From Methanobacteriaceae archaeon (GTDB lineage: Archaea; Methanobacteriota; Methanobacteria; Methanobacteriales; Methanobacteriaceae): a stretch of DNA of 6,075 bases. Positions 4,549-6,075 of the stretch are shown in pieces. The number at the start of each line of letters is the position of its first letter. The first letter of the stretch is position 1. The DNA is taken from contig WOYJ01000091.1 in NCBI GenBank assembly GCA_011620845.1, positions 1 to 6,075 on the forward strand, in the 5' to 3' direction. The position numbers were made by a program, and so were the translations under genes. Under the pieces are notes generated by a model. The model was not told where the DNA came from. It saw nothing but the letters and a program-made list of their open reading frames with translations, and did not search any database.

Positions 4549-5241
4549 AGCTAGTATCTCATCGATGGCCTCTTCTATATGCAGCTTCATGTACCATCTC
4601 TCATTCTGGTACGCTTCTTTTAAAGGTTTTAATGCTCGTTCATCACCGATCATGGCCAGGGCATCAGCTGCGTGTTTCCGAACGCTCATATCATCATCCT
4701 TCAGGGCTTCTATTAAGGGCGATACTGCTTCCGCGTCGGCGATCATCCCCAGTGCTTCCGCCGCTGCAGATCTGAAATCGGGATCCCCATCCTGTAATGC
4801 CCTGATAAGTGATTCCACCGCTCTTTTGTCTCCAATCTTACCTAAGGATATGGCCACTTCATTTCTAATTTTTTTATCATCTAAAAACTTAATAATGGGT
4901 AGCACGCCTCTTTCATCACCGATGTTACCCAGTGCTTCCACTGCATGCCAACGGACGTACCATTCCTCATCCTTCAAGAGGATAATTAACCGGGGAACTG
5001 CCGCTCTATCCCCTATTTTACCCAGGGATTTAGCCGCATTCCATCGTATTTCATTGTTTCCATGGGCCAGGAGTTCAATCAATGGTTCTACTGATCTCCT
5101 ATCCTTTATCCTGCCTAATGCCTGGGCTGCTTTCCAGGATGTATCCTGGTCACCCTCCACAAAAGCGTTTATCAACTCTTGTACGTTTCCATCTGATTCC
5201 AACTTTTCGATGCTGTCTTTAGAGTTTCCAAACAGGCTCAT
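4534..5241 (-). CDS. HEAT-repeat protein (PBS-lyase-type repeats)
   Basis: A 235-residue helical solenoid, with no signal peptide or membrane span. After a short cap (1-36), six repeats of about 31 residues start near 37, 68, 99, 128, 159 and 190. Each follows the pattern AA-ALG-IGD-RAV-PLI-AL-D-D--VR, typical of the HEAT repeats also seen in phycobilin lyases. The third (99-127) is two residues short, missing part of the turn between helices. The C-terminus (about 215-235) is a charged closing helix. Such proteins act as scaffolds or adaptors; no enzymatic residues are visible and the partner is not suggested by the neighbours. Bilin lyase activity would not be expected in a methanogen. The ATG at 5241 has only a weak ribosome site. 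It converges on the hydrolase gene and is divergent from the membrane protein gene. Confidence 0.88.
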   Translation of the reverse strand: MSLFGNSKDSIEKLESDGNVQELINAFVEGDQDTSWKAAQALGRIKDRRSVEPLIELLAHGNNEIRWNAAKSLGKIGDRAAVPRLIILLKDEEWYVRWHAVEALGNIGDERGVLPIIKFLDDKKIRNEVAISLGKIGDKRAVESLIRALQDGDPDFRSAAAEALGMIADAEAVSPLIEALKDDDMSVRKHAADALAMIGDERALKPLKEAYQNERWYMKLHIEEAIDEILAKKRE

Positions 5242-5322
5242 TTCGTCTCATATCCAGTAGATGATTTTAGATCTTTGATTGATCGTAATATTTGTTTTTT
5301 ATCTGCATAATATTTTTCCATC

Positions 5323-5330
5323 TATATAAA
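5323..5330 (-). promoter_or_regulatory. TATA box of the HEAT-repeat gene
   Basis: The minus strand reads TTTATATA, a full consensus match, 82 bases upstream of the ATG at 5241. Transcription would start near 5300 with a leader of just under 60 bases. Confidence 0.55.
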
Positions 5331-5409
5331 CCGATTATTAGAAAATCTTTTATTAGATGCCTCGTATATCATGTTTTGCCAAAAAATTCCAAAAAAAAAT
5401 TTCATAGAC

Positions 5410-5503
5410 TAAACACCTATTAAGGAAGTAAGACAAAACATCTAGTATCCGGGTGTTTATACTCATTTAGTATCAGAAACCATCTAGTATCAGGTGTTTA
5501 TAC
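5410..5503 (+). repeat. direct and inverted repeat cluster before the last membrane protein gene
   Basis: CATCTAGTATC followed by GGGTGTTTATAC (5439-5462) recurs with one base less as CATCTAGTATC, AGGTGTTTATAC (5481-5503). The starts are 42 bases apart, which is four helical turns. A half copy, CATTTAGTATCAG, lies between them (5464-5476). Upstream, TAAACACCT (5410-5418) is the inverse of the AGGTGTTTA part. The rest of the 5242-5552 gap holds the HEAT gene promoter and A-rich runs near 5382-5399, and no gene. The cluster ends at the likely TATA box of the downstream gene, so regulatory sites are plausible; binding is not shown. Confidence 0.6.
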
Positions 5504-5505
5504 AA
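5498..5505 (+). promoter_or_regulatory. TATA box candidate of the last membrane protein gene
   Basis: TTTATACA lies 48-55 bases before ATG 5553 and predicts a start near 5527 with a leader of about 26 bases containing GGGAG. A second, upstream TTTATACT (5457-5464) in the repeated unit could act as an alternative promoter. Confidence 0.4.
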
Positions 5506-5532
5506 ACCTATTACCAAATTAATACAAATCAT

Positions 5533-5542
5533 CTCCCGGGAG
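5533..5542 (+). promoter_or_regulatory. ribosome site inside a perfect palindrome
   Basis: CTCCCGGGAG is a 10-base perfect palindrome whose right half, GGGAG (5538-5542), is the only ribosome-site candidate for ATG 5553, ten bases downstream. Being fully self-complementary without a loop it would pair poorly within one RNA. It could pair between molecules or serve as a protein site on the DNA. Confidence 0.5.
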
Positions 5543-5552
5543 TTAATAATTT

Positions 5553-5990
5553 ATGGCCAGTTTAGAAACATCAGTATTCGTCAGTGTGCTCATCGCATTG
5601 ATCCTGATATTCGTGGACTATTTAATTTTACCAACGTTATTGGTGACTGTCCTGCCTATCGTGGTGTTTACCGGATTTATAGCCAGCGGTATGGCTGGTT
5701 CTGAGGGAAACAATTACAGGGTTGGTGGAATTGCTGGTGGTGTTCTGGCAGTTTTATTCTTCCTGGTTAAATTCTTCACCCCACCCGCCCTATCCTTCAA
5801 CCTTTACGGCCTAGATTTCAATGTGCTTCTCATGTTTGAAGGATTTACCTATCTCATTTTAGGTTTCGTGGTATCACTGGCTATATTCATATTATTAGGA
5901 GCTTTTGGTGGTATAATTGCCCAGGAACTTTTCGGGCCTGATGAAAAAGAAAAAGATAAAAAGGGTAACTCCAAACCTTTAAGGAATTAA
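5553..5990 (+). CDS. small four-helix membrane protein, possibly DUF5518
   Basis: A 145-residue integral membrane protein with hydrophobic spans at about 7-25, 27-47, 57-74 and 94-123, and a short charged C-terminal tail (about 129-145, rich in Lys, Glu and Asp). Glycine-rich turns, GFIASGMAGSEG (41-52), VGGIAGGVLA (57-66) and LLGAFGGIIAQ (114-124), resemble the small DUF5518 membrane proteins common in Methanobacteriales, but I am not certain of the family. No transport, catalytic or metal-binding motif is visible. The start ATG 5553 is supported by GGGAG at ten bases. It stands alone, divergent from the HEAT gene, with an unusual repeat cluster in its upstream region, so it may be regulated. 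Confidence 0.75.
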   Translation: MASLETSVFVSVLIALILIFVDYLILPTLLVTVLPIVVFTGFIASGMAGSEGNNYRVGGIAGGVLAVLFFLVKFFTPPALSFNLYGLDFNVLLMFEGFTYLILGFVVSLAIFILLGAFGGIIAQELFGPDEKEKDKKGNSKPLRN

Positions 5991-6012
5991 TTTTTTCCTA
6001 GTGACTATTTTT
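5991..6012 (+). terminator. oligo-T terminator of the last gene
   Basis: TTTTTT begins right after the TAA stop (5991-5996) and a second run, TTTTT, follows at 6008-6012. Oligo-T without hairpin is typical for archaea. The remaining bases to 6075 are AT-rich with no gene visible. Confidence 0.55.
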
Positions 6013-6075
6013 AGAGAATAAAGTTTAAATTAACAATTGTTATATTTTATTTATGTTACTGTATAAGATAATGAA

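Noticed and set aside
4487..5260. 257-residue plus-strand open frame
   Set aside because: It is the antisense shadow of the HEAT-repeat gene; its serine- and alanine-rich repeats mirror the HEAT repeats and it has no ribosome site.

Overview
The window looks like chromosomal DNA of a methanogenic archaeon of the order Methanobacteriales, probably Methanobacterium or a close relative. The grounds are AT-rich intergenic DNA with archaeal TATA boxes (TTTATATA), GGTGA/GGGAG-type ribosome sites, frequent ATA and AGG/AGA codons, a CRISPR-like repeat resembling the 30-base repeat I recall from Methanothermobacter, and a gene set typical of that group. The placement is inferred from features, not from a marker gene.

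Layout. Positions 1-489 hold no gene. They are very AT-rich and contain what I read as the relic of a one-spacer CRISPR array (204-299), with a possible promoter about 60 bases before it. A 133-residue AT-rich orphan gene follows (490-891, +). Positions 892-1225 look empty but carry, on the minus strand, a broken gene of the small membrane family DUF4491. Its reading frame shifts twice, at an A run and a T run, and its N-terminus is missing. Next, on the minus strand, come a stand-alone ATP-cone protein (1226-1513) and upstream of it a 14-helix major facilitator transporter (1613-2989), each with its own promoter candidate. Divergent from the transporter lie a single-cluster [4Fe-4S] ferredoxin (3142-3381, +) and a MetX-like alpha/beta hydrolase (3485-4468, +). 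A HEAT-repeat protein (4534-5241, -) converges on the hydrolase. The window ends with a four-helix small membrane protein (5553-5990, +), possibly DUF5518.

The genes do not form one obvious pathway. Most appear to be single transcription units. The most distinctive features lie between the genes: the CRISPR relic, the frameshifted DUF4491 gene, and the fact that each intergenic gap from 2990 to 5552 carries its own short imperfect direct repeats, some straddling likely promoters. One 14-base string, GGTGTTTATACAAA, occurs both in front of the transporter and in front of the last membrane protein. Two start sites are better placed inside the longest open frames: ATG 2989 for the transporter and ATG 3142, behind AGGTGA, for the ferredoxin. 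I see no complete new system; the CRISPR relic and the repeat-bearing promoters are the best leads.
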